NCBI GenBank assembly: GCA_018969805.1
Contig: JAGWXQ010000043.1
Coordinates: 1-9,174 of the forward strand
Reading direction: 5' to 3'
Length of the DNA stretch: 9,174 nt
Source: Paenibacillaceae bacterium
Lineage (GTDB): Bacteria; Bacillota; Bacilli; Paenibacillales; YIM-B00363
Of the stretch, positions 1 to 7,442 are shown in pieces; the first letter of the stretch is position 1; each line of letters begins with the position of its first letter. A program made the translations under genes and the position numbers. The notes under the pieces are model-generated. The model was not told the origin of the DNA. It saw nothing but the letters and a program-made list of their open reading frames with translations, and made no database searches.

Positions 1-3000
1 ACTTGATACGCACACAAAGCATAGTTCACGTAATTCACTGTCGAAATCGCCCCTGCACACGATCCCGGTTGGAATCCGACCGCAGCAGCAACTAATGATG
101 CATAGGAGAAATTTGTTCCTAACAGAGTAAAACTTCCCGGCAAAAACACTGCTGTTGCCACAACGAGCGCTGTAGCAATCCACTTCCAGGCATCCGTACC
201 AAAAAATCCTGCACGGTGTATTTCTTCCCTTCTTGTCTGCTCATTAAAGTCCGTGCCCCACTTTCCGATTGCTTTCGAAAACACCGTGTTGATGCTATAC
301 GTGCTGTATATCGGGTGATCCAAAAGCATGAGCTCTGGAGAGTAGCACCTTGTCGAATATCCCGCTTCTGCTCCTTCATTGGGCATGTTGTCCGCGCCAT
401 AATAACACACTTTTCTTCCATCGTCTTGTAGTTCCATAAGATCAGGATTGCGTTCAATAACATTCCGGATCTTTTTTTGCCGTTCGCCACTGAGGCGCAA
501 ATCACGATCAAGTTCGCTCAAGGAACCTTTGTACTCTTGTTCTTGCGGGGAAGGAATTCTCCCAAGAAAATGCTGGTACGCATTGACAATCGCCTGTTCC
601 CGATACCCCGCTCGCTCTCTTGCGGTAACGTACTCGTTTGAACGATACAATTTATCGATCATTTCTTCGGGCTGGTCTTTGGATTGATCCAGCTCATTGA
701 GCTTCGCGTGCGTCGGATATGCACCAAAGAAATTTTTGTACATGTGCATGATTTGGCCCCGTCGTTCTCCAGCAATCGTCTGTGCCCAGCCGAGATCTTG
801 TTCCGGATTGGTGACGAAATCTTTCGTATTCGCGTATTGCCGCAGTTGTTGCTCCGAAATCTCACTATTCGTATGGGCACGATGGATTGCTTTTACAGCC
901 GACGTGACAGAGATATCCAAAAGCGTGCCAGCCTGATCAAATAGCGCTTGAACGCGTTCACGCTGTATCGGCGGTGGAGTAATTTGCTGCGGGGTCGGAA
1001 GCGCGCTTTCAAAACTGTAGAGCACTTGCGCGATCTGCACCCACCGCTGTATTTCAGGCGCTCCATATTTTTTTGTTTTCAGCAAGTAATTCTTGTCTTC
1101 CTGCGGGACGATGTGATTTGGAACATTGTTTAAGAATTCATCTAAAGAAATTTTTTGTCCAGTCATTGTTGGAAAAAACCTGTTGTTGTCATTCGATTGA
1201 ATTTCCCGCTCGATGTCATCAATGGATTTATTCGACCGCAAATATGCGATCTGTTGCTCCGTATCCACCGAACCCCAGTAGTACAGCATCATCATTTGGA
1301 TTGCCGAAGGACGGCTTTCTGGAAGTACGCGGGCTTTTTTGTACGCTTCTGATTGATACAGCGTCTGGAAAAACGCCCTTGGCTCAAACGCGTCGGATCC
1401 ATTTTTCATCCACGAATCAATCTCACTTTTTTTCGGGAAATATTGAAACATTACATAAAATAGTTGAAATATATACTGGCGCTTTTCCCCCATGAGTTTT
1501 TTTGTTTGCTCATTTTTTTTCATATCGTACAATTGACTTGGATCTCCATTAAAATTTTTAATCAATTCTATATTTTCATCAACAAGTTTGTCTAAGTCAC
1601 TTTTTGAGATTGGTGTCCCTTTTTCTGCCATGTGCACGCGTTGCAACCACAACCTTGTGTCCAAGTAATACGATGTCCATCTCGCTTTTATCGCTGCATC
1701 GACTTCTTTATTGACTCTGTTTGCACGGTCTTCTGCAGGTTCTGTACTGCCTCTTCTCGTGCCATCTTTTAGTTCATAGTCCCATATTTTTGTATAAATT
1801 TCAGCACGGTGTGCATCCATCATCCGCTCTGCATCCGTTGCCTTTCGTTTAAACGTATTTTCTATCACGCGCTCCTGCAGCGCAATATGGAAGGTAGCTG
1901 GAAAATAATTGCTCAACTCCCCGTACACATTTTTCACTTGCTCTCGCATTGACTTATACACGTTTTCAATTGTATTCCATTTGTTGATATCGATGTACTC
2001 CCTTAAGAATACATCCGCGACTCTGCGCTGGGTTTCATTTTGTGGGATGCCCAAAAACATGGTAATGAGCCGCTTGATATTTTTCTCCCAGAAAAGCTTG
2101 TTCGTTTCCGTTTCACGTGCCTCGTCTTGGGCATACATCGCTCGAAACAACATCGTATCGGATGCGCCTTGGCCGATCATAGGCTTCCATTCGTTCACTT
2201 CTTGACTTGTCGGAAAACGGAAGAACACCTCCTGAAACATCGTCACTATGCGCAGCGTGTCCCGTGAGACGACTTCGAGCAACAACTCATCCACATTTTT
2301 GGTACTCCGTACAGCATCATCCAATTGTTGCTTAGTCGGTTCTTTATCGTTTTGCAGTGCGAAAAAATTGCGGTACAGCATCGCCCGATCCATTTCTTGG
2401 TACGAATACGCAGTCTTTCTCATGGCTTCGATATACGATTTTATTTTTTCGGTATCGTGCTTCAGTGATTTGCGCACGATGAGTTCAATCATAAAGGACC
2501 ACATATCCAACTCTAGCTGCGCTTTTGTCGGTGTCAAGCCTTCCAAACCAAACTGTATGCGCATGAGCGATTCCCATCCACATCCGCGTTTGATGTCCGC
2601 TTCTATTTCCTTTATCGTTTTTTTCGTTGCATTCCAACGATCGAGTTCATTAATCGAAAACGGTTCTTCACGAAACCCACCAAAATAGTGCGTAAACAAC
2701 GTGCGAAGTGCATTTAAGCGTATTTCAGGGTTTTCGCGCTCGATTTTGTATTGGTTCGTCTCATACATTCGATCTTTCATCGTGCGGATATCGTTGGATG
2801 TCACACCAAGCCAGTAATCGAGTGCCGCACGCGTAATCGGACGACTGTACATCGTATCAAAAATATTGATAATCGCGACCGCTTTTGAACCAAGGATCAT
2901 CATTTGTACATCGGGTTGCCACAACAAATTTGGCTTTGCTTTTTCCAACCATTCTTTGTAGTCTGCGTCCGTCGCTTCCCGCACATCGCGCAACCAAATC

Positions 3001-4280
3001 GCATTCCGAATGTCCATACGCAGCATCAGCTCCGCAACGGACATCTCCGCCTGCATCGCACGATCAATCCATTGCTTTTTTGTCAAATCATCGGCTTGTG
3101 GGCCGAAATTTCTCCGATCGTCCAGGTAAAAGTTGACGATATTTCGCACCAACAATGTGCGCATATTGCTTTTTGACAATTCATTCTTGATGTTTGCGAT
3201 CGACATATCGCTTGTAAAAAAGTTGCGGTCGTTCGTTGAAACGTTCCACGGCGTATTTTGCTGATCAAATGAGCCAAGGTAGTGCCGTTGCCAGTATTGT
3301 ATGGTCAACAGACGCTCGTAATCAGACAACGCATAGTTCCAACGCAAGTAATAATTCAAAATATTTTTTGAAACATCGTTTTTTGGATTTAATTCATAAT
3401 CGAATATTTGTTTAAACAATTGGATAAACCCATCCAATTTTTCTTTATCTTGGACAACAACCGGCATAACCACATCCTTGATCCCAGGATTTGGCGAAAT
3501 AACAGCTGTGTTTTTAAACTTTCCATATACATTATGCGTCCCGACAATATCACTTTTGTACGCTCCATTTGCTTTGCTTTCACTCCAGTCAATCTCGATG
3601 CGCACCTGTTTCGTTTCCCCCGCAGAGACGATGGCGACATTAAGTGCATTGGGCAATTCGAGTGCTTCAAATGGGGTGTTAAACGGTACGACCATATTTT
3701 CTAGACGCACGGGATCCGCAAGCTCCGCATTGGATACGTGGATCGTAATCGTTGGCCGAACCGGTGCAGTCGTATTGTTCTTGACATTGGACGGCAATTG
3801 GGGAATCAGGCCCCGCAACACGTACGTACCCGGTACATTCGGATTGTACGCAGCCTTGTTTGCATCCCACTGTACCGGAAGCGATGCCTTGCTCGTCGTC
3901 CCCCGACTGCGCAAGTTTGCCACAAGCTGACCGGGCAACTTGGACTGCACTTCCTGTACCGACGTCCCAAACGGAACGTATACGCTCGCCAAACGAGAAA
4001 ATGCGCTGATCGTATACGTTCGCTTCGCGTTTAATATCGGTGCCGGCTGCGAATTTGCCCCCGCAGCTGGTGGTGTTGTGCCCGATGCAGAACCCCGAGC
4101 CGCACTCGTGGCCGCTTCCACAGGGAAACATTGCCCATTTTCCCCCACAAACGCGCCTGGAGGTGCTTCCTCTTGCGCATGCGCCGTGCGTTGCCACAAC
4201 GACGGTGGCAACGCGCCACAACAGATCGTGACGATGAGCGTCCCGATGCATGCGCTTTTCCATATTTTCCGTGTTTTCAT
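1..4280 (-). CDS. Giant exported protein with tandem Big_4-like domains and DUF4214-like repeats (partial, C-terminus outside window)
   Basis: A single minus-strand frame stays open from the start to the left edge, giving 1426 residues with no stop. Seen: a signal peptide (basic start MKTRKIWK, hydrophobic core about 9-29, likely cleavage after A35 in the TAHA/QEE context), a Pro/Ala/Ser-rich linker (about 37-82), two Ig-like modules (about 88-180 and 182-277), then about 1000 mostly helical, charged residues containing degenerate repeats (about 368-1280), a segment with C1292 and C1312, and a hydrophobic stretch (about 1365-1426). Big_4 and DUF4214 are surface-protein families; the assignment is by motif only and the repeats are divergent. 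An in-frame ATG two codons upstream (4286) is an alternative start; an AAAGGA element lies 5 nt before it and 11 nt before the chosen start. The gene diverges from spoIIP and has its own promoter. The middle of the gene is AT-rich compared with neighbouring genes. Probable cell-surface or secreted protein; function unknown. Confidence 0.85.
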   Translation of the reverse strand, partial: MKTRKIWKSACIGTLIVTICCGALPPSLWQRTAHAQEEAPPGAFVGENGQCFPVEAATSAARGSASGTTPPAAGANSQPAPILNAKRTYTISAFSRLASVYVPFGTSVQEVQSKLPGQLVANLRSRGTTSKASLPVQWDANKAAYNPNVPGTYVLRGLIPQLPSNVKNNTTAPVRPTITIHVSNAELADPVRLENMVVPFNTPFEALELPNALNVAIVSAGETKQVRIEIDWSESKANGAYKSDIVGTHNVYGKFKNTAVISPNPGIKDVVMPVVVQDKEKLDGFIQLFKQIFDYELNPKNDVSKNILNYYLRWNYALSDYERLLTIQYWQRHYLGSFDQQNTPWNVSTNDRNFFTSDMSIANIKNELSKSNMRTLLVRNIVNFYLDDRRNFGPQADDLTKKQWIDRAMQAEMSVAELMLRMDIRNAIWLRDVREATDADYKEWLEKAKPNLLWQPDVQMMILGSKAVAIINIFDTMYSRPITRAALDYWLGVTSNDIRTMKDRMYETNQYKIERENPEIRLNALRTLFTHYFGGFREEPFSINELDRWNATKKTIKEIEADIKRGCGWESLMRIQFGLEGLTPTKAQLELDMWSFMIELIVRKSLKHDTEKIKSYIEAMRKTAYSYQEMDRAMLYRNFFALQNDKEPTKQQLDDAVRSTKNVDELLLEVVSRDTLRIVTMFQEVFFRFPTSQEVNEWKPMIGQGASDTMLFRAMYAQDEARETETNKLFWEKNIKRLITMFLGIPQNETQRRVADVFLREYIDINKWNTIENVYKSMREQVKNVYGELSNYFPATFHIALQERVIENTFKRKATDAERMMDAHRAEIYTKIWDYELKDGTRRGSTEPAEDRANRVNKEVDAAIKARWTSYYLDTRLWLQRVHMAEKGTPISKSDLDKLVDENIELIKNFNGDPSQLYDMKKNEQTKKLMGEKRQYIFQLFYVMFQYFPKKSEIDSWMKNGSDAFEPRAFFQTLYQSEAYKKARVLPESRPSAIQMMMLYYWGSVDTEQQIAYLRSNKSIDDIEREIQSNDNNRFFPTMTGQKISLDEFLNNVPNHIVPQEDKNYLLKTKKYGAPEIQRWVQIAQVLYSFESALPTPQQITPPPIQRERVQALFDQAGTLLDISVTSAVKAIHRAHTNSEISEQQLRQYANTKDFVTNPEQDLGWAQTIAGERRGQIMHMYKNFFGAYPTHAKLNELDQSKDQPEEMIDKLYRSNEYVTARERAGYREQAIVNAYQHFLGRIPSPQEQEYKGSLSELDRDLRLSGERQKKIRNVIERNPDLMELQDDGRKVCYYGADNMPNEGAEAGYSTRCYSPELMLLDHPIYSTYSINTVFSKAIGKWGTDFNEQTRREEIHRAGFFGTDAWKWIATALVVATAVFLPGSFTLLGTNFSYASLVAAAVGFQPGSCAGAISTVNYVNYALCAYQ
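441..3179 (-). repeat. Protein-level array of degenerate DUF4214-like helical repeats
   Basis: Residues about 368-1280 of the giant protein contain recurring units. Each starts with an amphipathic helix ending in aromatic residues, then a P-T/S turn with an acidic helix and often a Trp about 8-9 residues after the Pro, and in some units closes with S-x-E/A-Y. Clear instances are MYSRPITRAALDYW (477-490), a unit with P540 and W549, FFRFPTSQEVNEW (686-698), FQYFPKKSEIDSW (945-957) with SEAY (977-980), FFGAYPTHAKLNEL (1184-1197) with SNEY (1214-1217), and FLGRIPSPQEQEY (1238-1250). A weaker one surrounds P648. The pattern resembles DUF4214 (LGR-x-P...E...W...S-x-E-Y). DNA-level identity between units is low, so these are old duplications. 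Confidence 0.5.
3450..4019 (-). other. Tandem Big_4-like immunoglobulin-fold domains in the giant protein
   Basis: These are residues about 88-277 of the giant protein. Each module ends with the pattern typical of bacterial Ig-like group 4 domains: a Trp, a Tyr about 7-9 residues later, then a G-T turn followed by a V-x-G strand. In module 1 this is W138, Y145, PGTYVLRG (150-157). In module 2 it is W232, Y241, VGTHNVYG (246-253). Such domains usually act as spacers or carbohydrate/surface-binding modules in exported proteins. The assignment is by motif reading only. Confidence 0.6.
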
Positions 4281-4355
4281 ATGCATCCCTGTCCTTTCAT
4301 TGACGATATTTGTTCGACGCATTCTACCTCATACACCCATATTTGTATATAGGTA

Positions 4356-4383
4356 ATTATAAATCTTTTGCGCAAAATGTCAA
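4356..4383 (-). promoter_or_regulatory. Consensus sigma-A-type promoter for the giant protein gene
   Basis: Reading the minus strand, a perfect -35 hexamer TTGACA (4378-4383) is followed after 16 bases by a perfect -10 hexamer TATAAT (4356-4361). Transcription would start near 4349 and give a leader of roughly 70 bases before the start codon. Both hexamers match the vegetative sigma-A consensus exactly, so expression is expected in growing cells unless the overlapping palindromes are bound by a repressor. Confidence 0.75.
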
Positions 4384-4391
4384 TGACATTT
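4366..4391. promoter_or_regulatory. Two abutting palindromes over the giant-gene promoter (candidate operators)
   Basis: TTTTGCGCAAAA (4366-4377) is a perfect 12-bp palindrome that fills three quarters of the promoter spacer. AAATGTCAATGACATTT (4375-4391) is a perfect 8-1-8 inverted repeat centred on 4383 that covers the -35 hexamer; the two share three bases. The position is that of a repressor site. The second sequence does not match the Fur, PerR, Zur, LexA or CodY consensus sequences known to me, so the regulator is not identified. Confidence 0.5.
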
Positions 4392-4398
4392 CACTTGT

Positions 4399-4429
4399 GT
4401 CATCTTCATCACCGCTTGCGCATACACCT
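4399..4429 (+). promoter_or_regulatory. Sigma-E-like promoter for spoIIP
   Basis: GTCATCTT (4399-4406) and CATACACCT (4421-4429) are separated by 14 bases. They match the mother-cell sigma-E pattern, whose -35 resembles GTCATATT, whose -10 is CATACA-x-T, and whose spacing is 13-15. There is one mismatch in each element. The predicted transcript starts about 10-15 bases before the ribosome binding site. spoIIP is a sigma-E regulon member in B. subtilis, which fits. Confidence 0.6.
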
Positions 4430-4446
4430 CTTCCGTACGTTCCTCT

Positions 4447-4453
4447 GGAGGTG
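4447..4453 (+). promoter_or_regulatory. Strong ribosome binding site that sets the spoIIP start
   Basis: GGAGGTG lies with 8 bases between GGAGG and the ATG at 4460. No comparable site precedes the earlier in-frame ATG at 4310. The candidate sigma-E promoter also lies inside the longer frame, so the shorter protein is favoured. Confidence 0.8.
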
Positions 4454-4459
4454 AGACGG

Positions 4460-5449
4460 ATGCGCCCTGGACGCATGATCGTCCTGATCATCATTGTCTG
4501 TGTATGGGGTGTTTGGACTGTGCGCGAAGCACACCCGCTCGAACGCATCCCAAGCACGATATGGACCAACCTGCTCGCTGCCCAATGGGGTGCACCCTCT
4601 TCCCGATCGATCGGGGCGACGGTGCTCGCATACACGCTGCACATCGAACGATCGGACGTACGCACATTGCTGAGCGGTGCGCTTGCCGGTGGACAAGCCG
4701 ATGGCGATTGGATCATCGCACAACCGAATACGACACCACCAATCGAAGTCGCACCCGCGCCCGACCTTCGTCTCGATGCCCCTCCACCCGCACCGACACC
4801 ACAAATACGAGAAACGAATCCCGTCGCGCTTATTTACCACGCGCATCCGTATGAATCGTATTTGCCCGAACTGCCCGGCGTACACTCCGTCGATCGCGCG
4901 TTTGATGCGATCGAAAACGGACGCACCGTCACCGTGCTCGGCGCATCACTTGCCAAACAACTCACCTCGTTTGGAATCGGCAGTGCGCATAGTGCAGTTC
5001 CGTATTCATGGAAAAACGCCTATCGTACAGCACGGAGCACGGTCATCGAGGCAATGAAGACGCACGATTCGCTCACGTATTTGATTGATATTCATCGCGA
5101 CGCACTGCGACGAGAAAAAACAACCCTGACAACAAAAGAACATACGTACGCCCGCATCGTATTTGTAATCGGACAAAAAAATATCGATTACTCGCAAAAT
5201 GTCCGCTTTGCAACACGACTCCACGAACGCATCGAGCGTGCCCTGCCTGGAATTTCACGCGGAATTATTTTAAAACGCGCCGGATCGCACGGTGAATTTA
5301 ATCAATCGCTCTCCCCAAATAGTGTGCTCATCGAAATCGGCGGTGTAGACAACACACTCATCGAGGCGCAACGCTCCATCGACGTGCTCGCCTCTGCCTT
5401 GCGGGACATCATCATCGAGGATAGGGGGACGATCGAAAAAACATTGTAG
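4460..5449 (+). CDS. spoIIP: Stage II sporulation protein P (septal peptidoglycan amidase/endopeptidase)
   Basis: SpoIIP works with SpoIID and SpoIIM in the DMP complex, which degrades septal peptidoglycan and drives engulfment of the forespore. The product is 329 residues, in the usual range. Seen: a membrane anchor (about 6-21, Ile/Val-rich), an external domain, a Pro-rich linker (about 90-120), then the SpoIIP catalytic region with the family motifs LIYHAHPYESY (124-134; H127, H129, E132), DIHRDA (210-215), ARIVFVIG (231-238), LPGISRGII (262-270) and FNQSLSPNSVLIEIGG (280-295, E292). The His and Glu residues are the likely metal and catalytic ligands by family analogy. It has its own sigma-E-like promoter, diverges from the giant gene and converges on glyA. 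In B. subtilis spoIIP follows gpr; no gpr is present here. The protein looks intact. Confidence 0.95.
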   Translation: MRPGRMIVLIIIVCVWGVWTVREAHPLERIPSTIWTNLLAAQWGAPSSRSIGATVLAYTLHIERSDVRTLLSGALAGGQADGDWIIAQPNTTPPIEVAPAPDLRLDAPPPAPTPQIRETNPVALIYHAHPYESYLPELPGVHSVDRAFDAIENGRTVTVLGASLAKQLTSFGIGSAHSAVPYSWKNAYRTARSTVIEAMKTHDSLTYLIDIHRDALRREKTTLTTKEHTYARIVFVIGQKNIDYSQNVRFATRLHERIERALPGISRGIILKRAGSHGEFNQSLSPNSVLIEIGGVDNTLIEAQRSIDVLASALRDIIIEDRGTIEKTL

Positions 5450-5463
5450 AAAAAGAGAAATAA

Positions 5464-5500
5464 GCCGACATGGCACATCGCGGGGATGTGCCATGTCGGC
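5464..5500 (-). terminator. Rho-independent terminator of the glyA operon
   Basis: The arms 5464-5479 and 5485-5500 pair perfectly over 16 bp (GCCGACATGGCACATC with its complement) around a 5-base loop. On the minus strand the stem is followed by the T-rich tail TTATTTCTCTTTTT. It begins 32 bases after the glyA stop. The plus-strand side lacks a T-run (CGATCGTCTT follows), so it is weaker for spoIIP, although the hairpin lies only 14 bases after the spoIIP stop and may serve both. Confidence 0.85.
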
Positions 5501-5532
5501 CGATCGTCTTCTGCACAATGCATTCTGTCGCG

Positions 5533-6786
5533 TCACACAGTGCCTTCATACGAGACCGTCGGATACAGCGGATAGCGCTCAGCAAGCGCCGCTACCGTGC
5601 GTTGTGCTTGTGCACACACCGCATCCGAATCCGGTGCACGCAAGACGGAAGCAATCGTCTGGGCGATCGTACGCATATCGTCGGGCGTCATCCCGCGCGT
5701 CGTCACCGCTGGTGTGCCGATGCGAATGCCTGACGTCGTCATCGGTCCTGCTGGATCGTCTGGAATCGCATTTTTATTGACCGTCAATCCGACCCGATCA
5801 AGCACATGCTCCGCTTTCTTCCCGGTAATGCCCAGTGGACGCAAATCCAAAAGCAACAAATGGTTGTCCGTACCACCAGAAATCAGCGGAATATCTTCTG
5901 CCAAAAACTGCTCTGCCATCGTCTGTGCATTGTGCACAATGCGCCGCGCATAGTCTGCAAACGACGGCTGCAGCGCCTCGCCAAATGCGACCCCCTTCGC
6001 CGCAATGACGTGCATGAGTGGTCCACCTTGCGTACCTGGAAACACCGCTTTGTCGATCGCTTTTGCCCACGGCTTCTGACACAAAATCAGCCCACCGCGC
6101 GGTCCGCGCAGCGTCTTGTGCGTCGTCGTCGTCACGACGTGCGCATGCGGCACCGGACTTGGATGCACCCCTCCAGCGACAAGACCCGCGATATGCGCCA
6201 TATCTACAAAAAACAGCGCACCTACATCGTGGGCGATCGATGCAAACGCAGCAAAATCAATGACGCGCGCATATGCGCTCGCCCCCGCGACAATCATGCG
6301 CGGACGATGCTTCATCGCCAGAGTCCGCACCTGATCATAGTCGATGCGATGCGTCACTGGATCGACCCCGTACGATGCAAACTTGTACCCAATCCCCGAT
6401 GCATTGACCGGACTGCCGTGCGTCAAATGTCCCCCATGCGCCAAACTCATCCCCAGGACGACATCGCCGTATTGCAGCGTCGCCAAATACACCGCCATAT
6501 TCGCTTGCGCCCCTGAATGGGGTTGTACGTTTGCATGCTGAGCACCAAACAATGCACAAGCGCGATCAATCGTCAGCGTTTCGGCGACATCGACCGCTTC
6601 GCAACCTCCATAGTAGCGTTTGCTTGGGTAGCCTTCTGCATATTTGTTTGTCAATACAGAGCCCATGACTGCGAGTACTGCTTCGGAAACAATATTTTCT
6701 GAGGCAATGAGCTCAATATTTGTCCGCTGGCGCACAAGCTCCGCCTGCAAAGCTGCACGCATTGCTTCATCGTGAATGACCGTCAT
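5533..6786 (-). CDS. glyA: Serine hydroxymethyltransferase
   Basis: This cytosolic PLP enzyme interconverts serine plus tetrahydrofolate with glycine plus 5,10-methylene-tetrahydrofolate, feeding one-carbon metabolism. The 417 residues match the family length. Seen: LIASENIVS (26-34), NKYAEGYPSKRYYGG (47-61), the PLP-site FVDMAHIAG (193-201, D195), the Schiff-base lysine K224 in TTHKTLRGPRGG, and the carboxylate-binding arginine in GIRIGTPA (R355). AGGGGGG lies 7 bases before the ATG. It is the last gene of the minus-strand operon, 42 bases after ywlG, and is followed by the hairpin terminator. The ywlG-glyA order is as in B. subtilis. Nothing looks broken. Confidence 0.98.
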   Translation of the reverse strand: MTVIHDEAMRAALQAELVRQRTNIELIASENIVSEAVLAVMGSVLTNKYAEGYPSKRYYGGCEAVDVAETLTIDRACALFGAQHANVQPHSGAQANMAVYLATLQYGDVVLGMSLAHGGHLTHGSPVNASGIGYKFASYGVDPVTHRIDYDQVRTLAMKHRPRMIVAGASAYARVIDFAAFASIAHDVGALFFVDMAHIAGLVAGGVHPSPVPHAHVVTTTTHKTLRGPRGGLILCQKPWAKAIDKAVFPGTQGGPLMHVIAAKGVAFGEALQPSFADYARRIVHNAQTMAEQFLAEDIPLISGGTDNHLLLLDLRPLGITGKKAEHVLDRVGLTVNKNAIPDDPAGPMTTSGIRIGTPAVTTRGMTPDDMRTIAQTIASVLRAPDSDAVCAQAQRTVAALAERYPLYPTVSYEGTV

Positions 6787-6828
6787 CGTCCGTCCCCCCT
6801 GAGATGTACGTTTGTGCGTTTTTGCACG

Positions 6829-7383
6829 CTATCCATACACTGCCCGTGCGCCCCCGATCAGCTTTGGTCTTCTTGTCGCTGCAGTGACGCGCGCTGCACC
6901 AATCATGCGCAATCGTGGCCGCATCGGGACAGCGACTGCACGTACGTGCATGCCTATAAGCGTCTCTCCGATGTCGATCGCCGCATCGGCACATACCGAC
7001 GCGGCGACGACGGGACGATCCAGCATCGTGTACGCACACGCCGCCAGCGCCCCACCCGCATGTGCCACCGGAACGACCGAAACGACTTCTCCCGTCCGCA
7101 CGTGGTCTGACAGCGCCCTACGCGACACGACCAAAGCGCGGTTGAGGTGCTCACAACATTGGTACGCTGTCAGCAAGCCATACTCTTTGGCGAGCCGCTC
7201 GATCGCACGGACGATGTGCCGCGCGATGTCCGCACTCCCTGCGGTACCGATGTGCTGCCCAGCGATTTCACTCGTGCTTGCCCCTATGACAAGCATGTCC
7301 CCAGGCTCCAGTGGTCCCGCCAAGACGACTTCCTTTCCAATCGCATATACGTGCTCTTGGATGTCTTCGATCAGCCCGTCCAT
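6829..7383 (-). CDS. ywlG: YwlG family protein (UPF0340/DUF436, TIGR01440)
   Basis: The role of this conserved Firmicutes family is unknown. The 184-residue product is close to the ~180 residues of B. subtilis YwlG. Visible family blocks are IGASTSEIAGQHIGTAGS (33-50), a Cys pair in QCCEHLNRAL (75-84), VPVAHAGGALA (104-114), DAAIDIGETLIGMH (133-146), and a C-terminal pair of R-P-x-L-x-I-G-x-A-R motifs (155-165 and 172-180). The chosen ATG has GGGAGGA 7 bases upstream. The frame is open for another 55 codons upstream, but that extension overlaps the end of rpiB and has no family similarity. It sits 59 bases after rpiB and before glyA, which suggests cotranscription. Confidence 0.9.
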   Translation of the reverse strand: MDGLIEDIQEHVYAIGKEVVLAGPLEPGDMLVIGASTSEIAGQHIGTAGSADIARHIVRAIERLAKEYGLLTAYQCCEHLNRALVVSRRALSDHVRTGEVVSVVPVAHAGGALAACAYTMLDRPVVAASVCADAAIDIGETLIGMHVRAVAVPMRPRLRMIGAARVTAATRRPKLIGGARAVYG

Positions 7384-7442
7384 ATGGTCATCCTCCCACT
7401 GGCTGTCCCATGGCACAATCGCTTGCGCACATCCGATCACAG

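Noticed and set aside
3679..4263. 194-residue minus-strand open frame inside the giant gene
   Set aside because: It lies in a different frame from the giant protein, is Cys/Gly/Arg-rich with no family motif, and is fully covered by the frame that starts with a signal peptide. It is a shadow frame.
4306..4346. Direct repeat ATATTTGT in the leader of the giant gene (4306-4313 and 4339-4346)
   Set aside because: Eight-base AT-rich repeats are common by chance in such a region, and no structure or spacing rule supports a function.
4310..4459. N-terminal extension of spoIIP by 50 residues
   Set aside because: The frame is open, but there is no ribosome binding site at 4310, the extension has no SpoIIP similarity, and it covers the promoter and operator region of the divergent gene. 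The start at 4460 has a strong ribosome binding site and places the membrane anchor at the N-terminus.
5806..6516. 236-residue plus-strand open frame antisense to glyA
   Set aside because: It is Arg/His/Gln-rich, shows no motif and lies entirely opposite the well-supported glyA gene. It is an antisense shadow of GC-rich codons.
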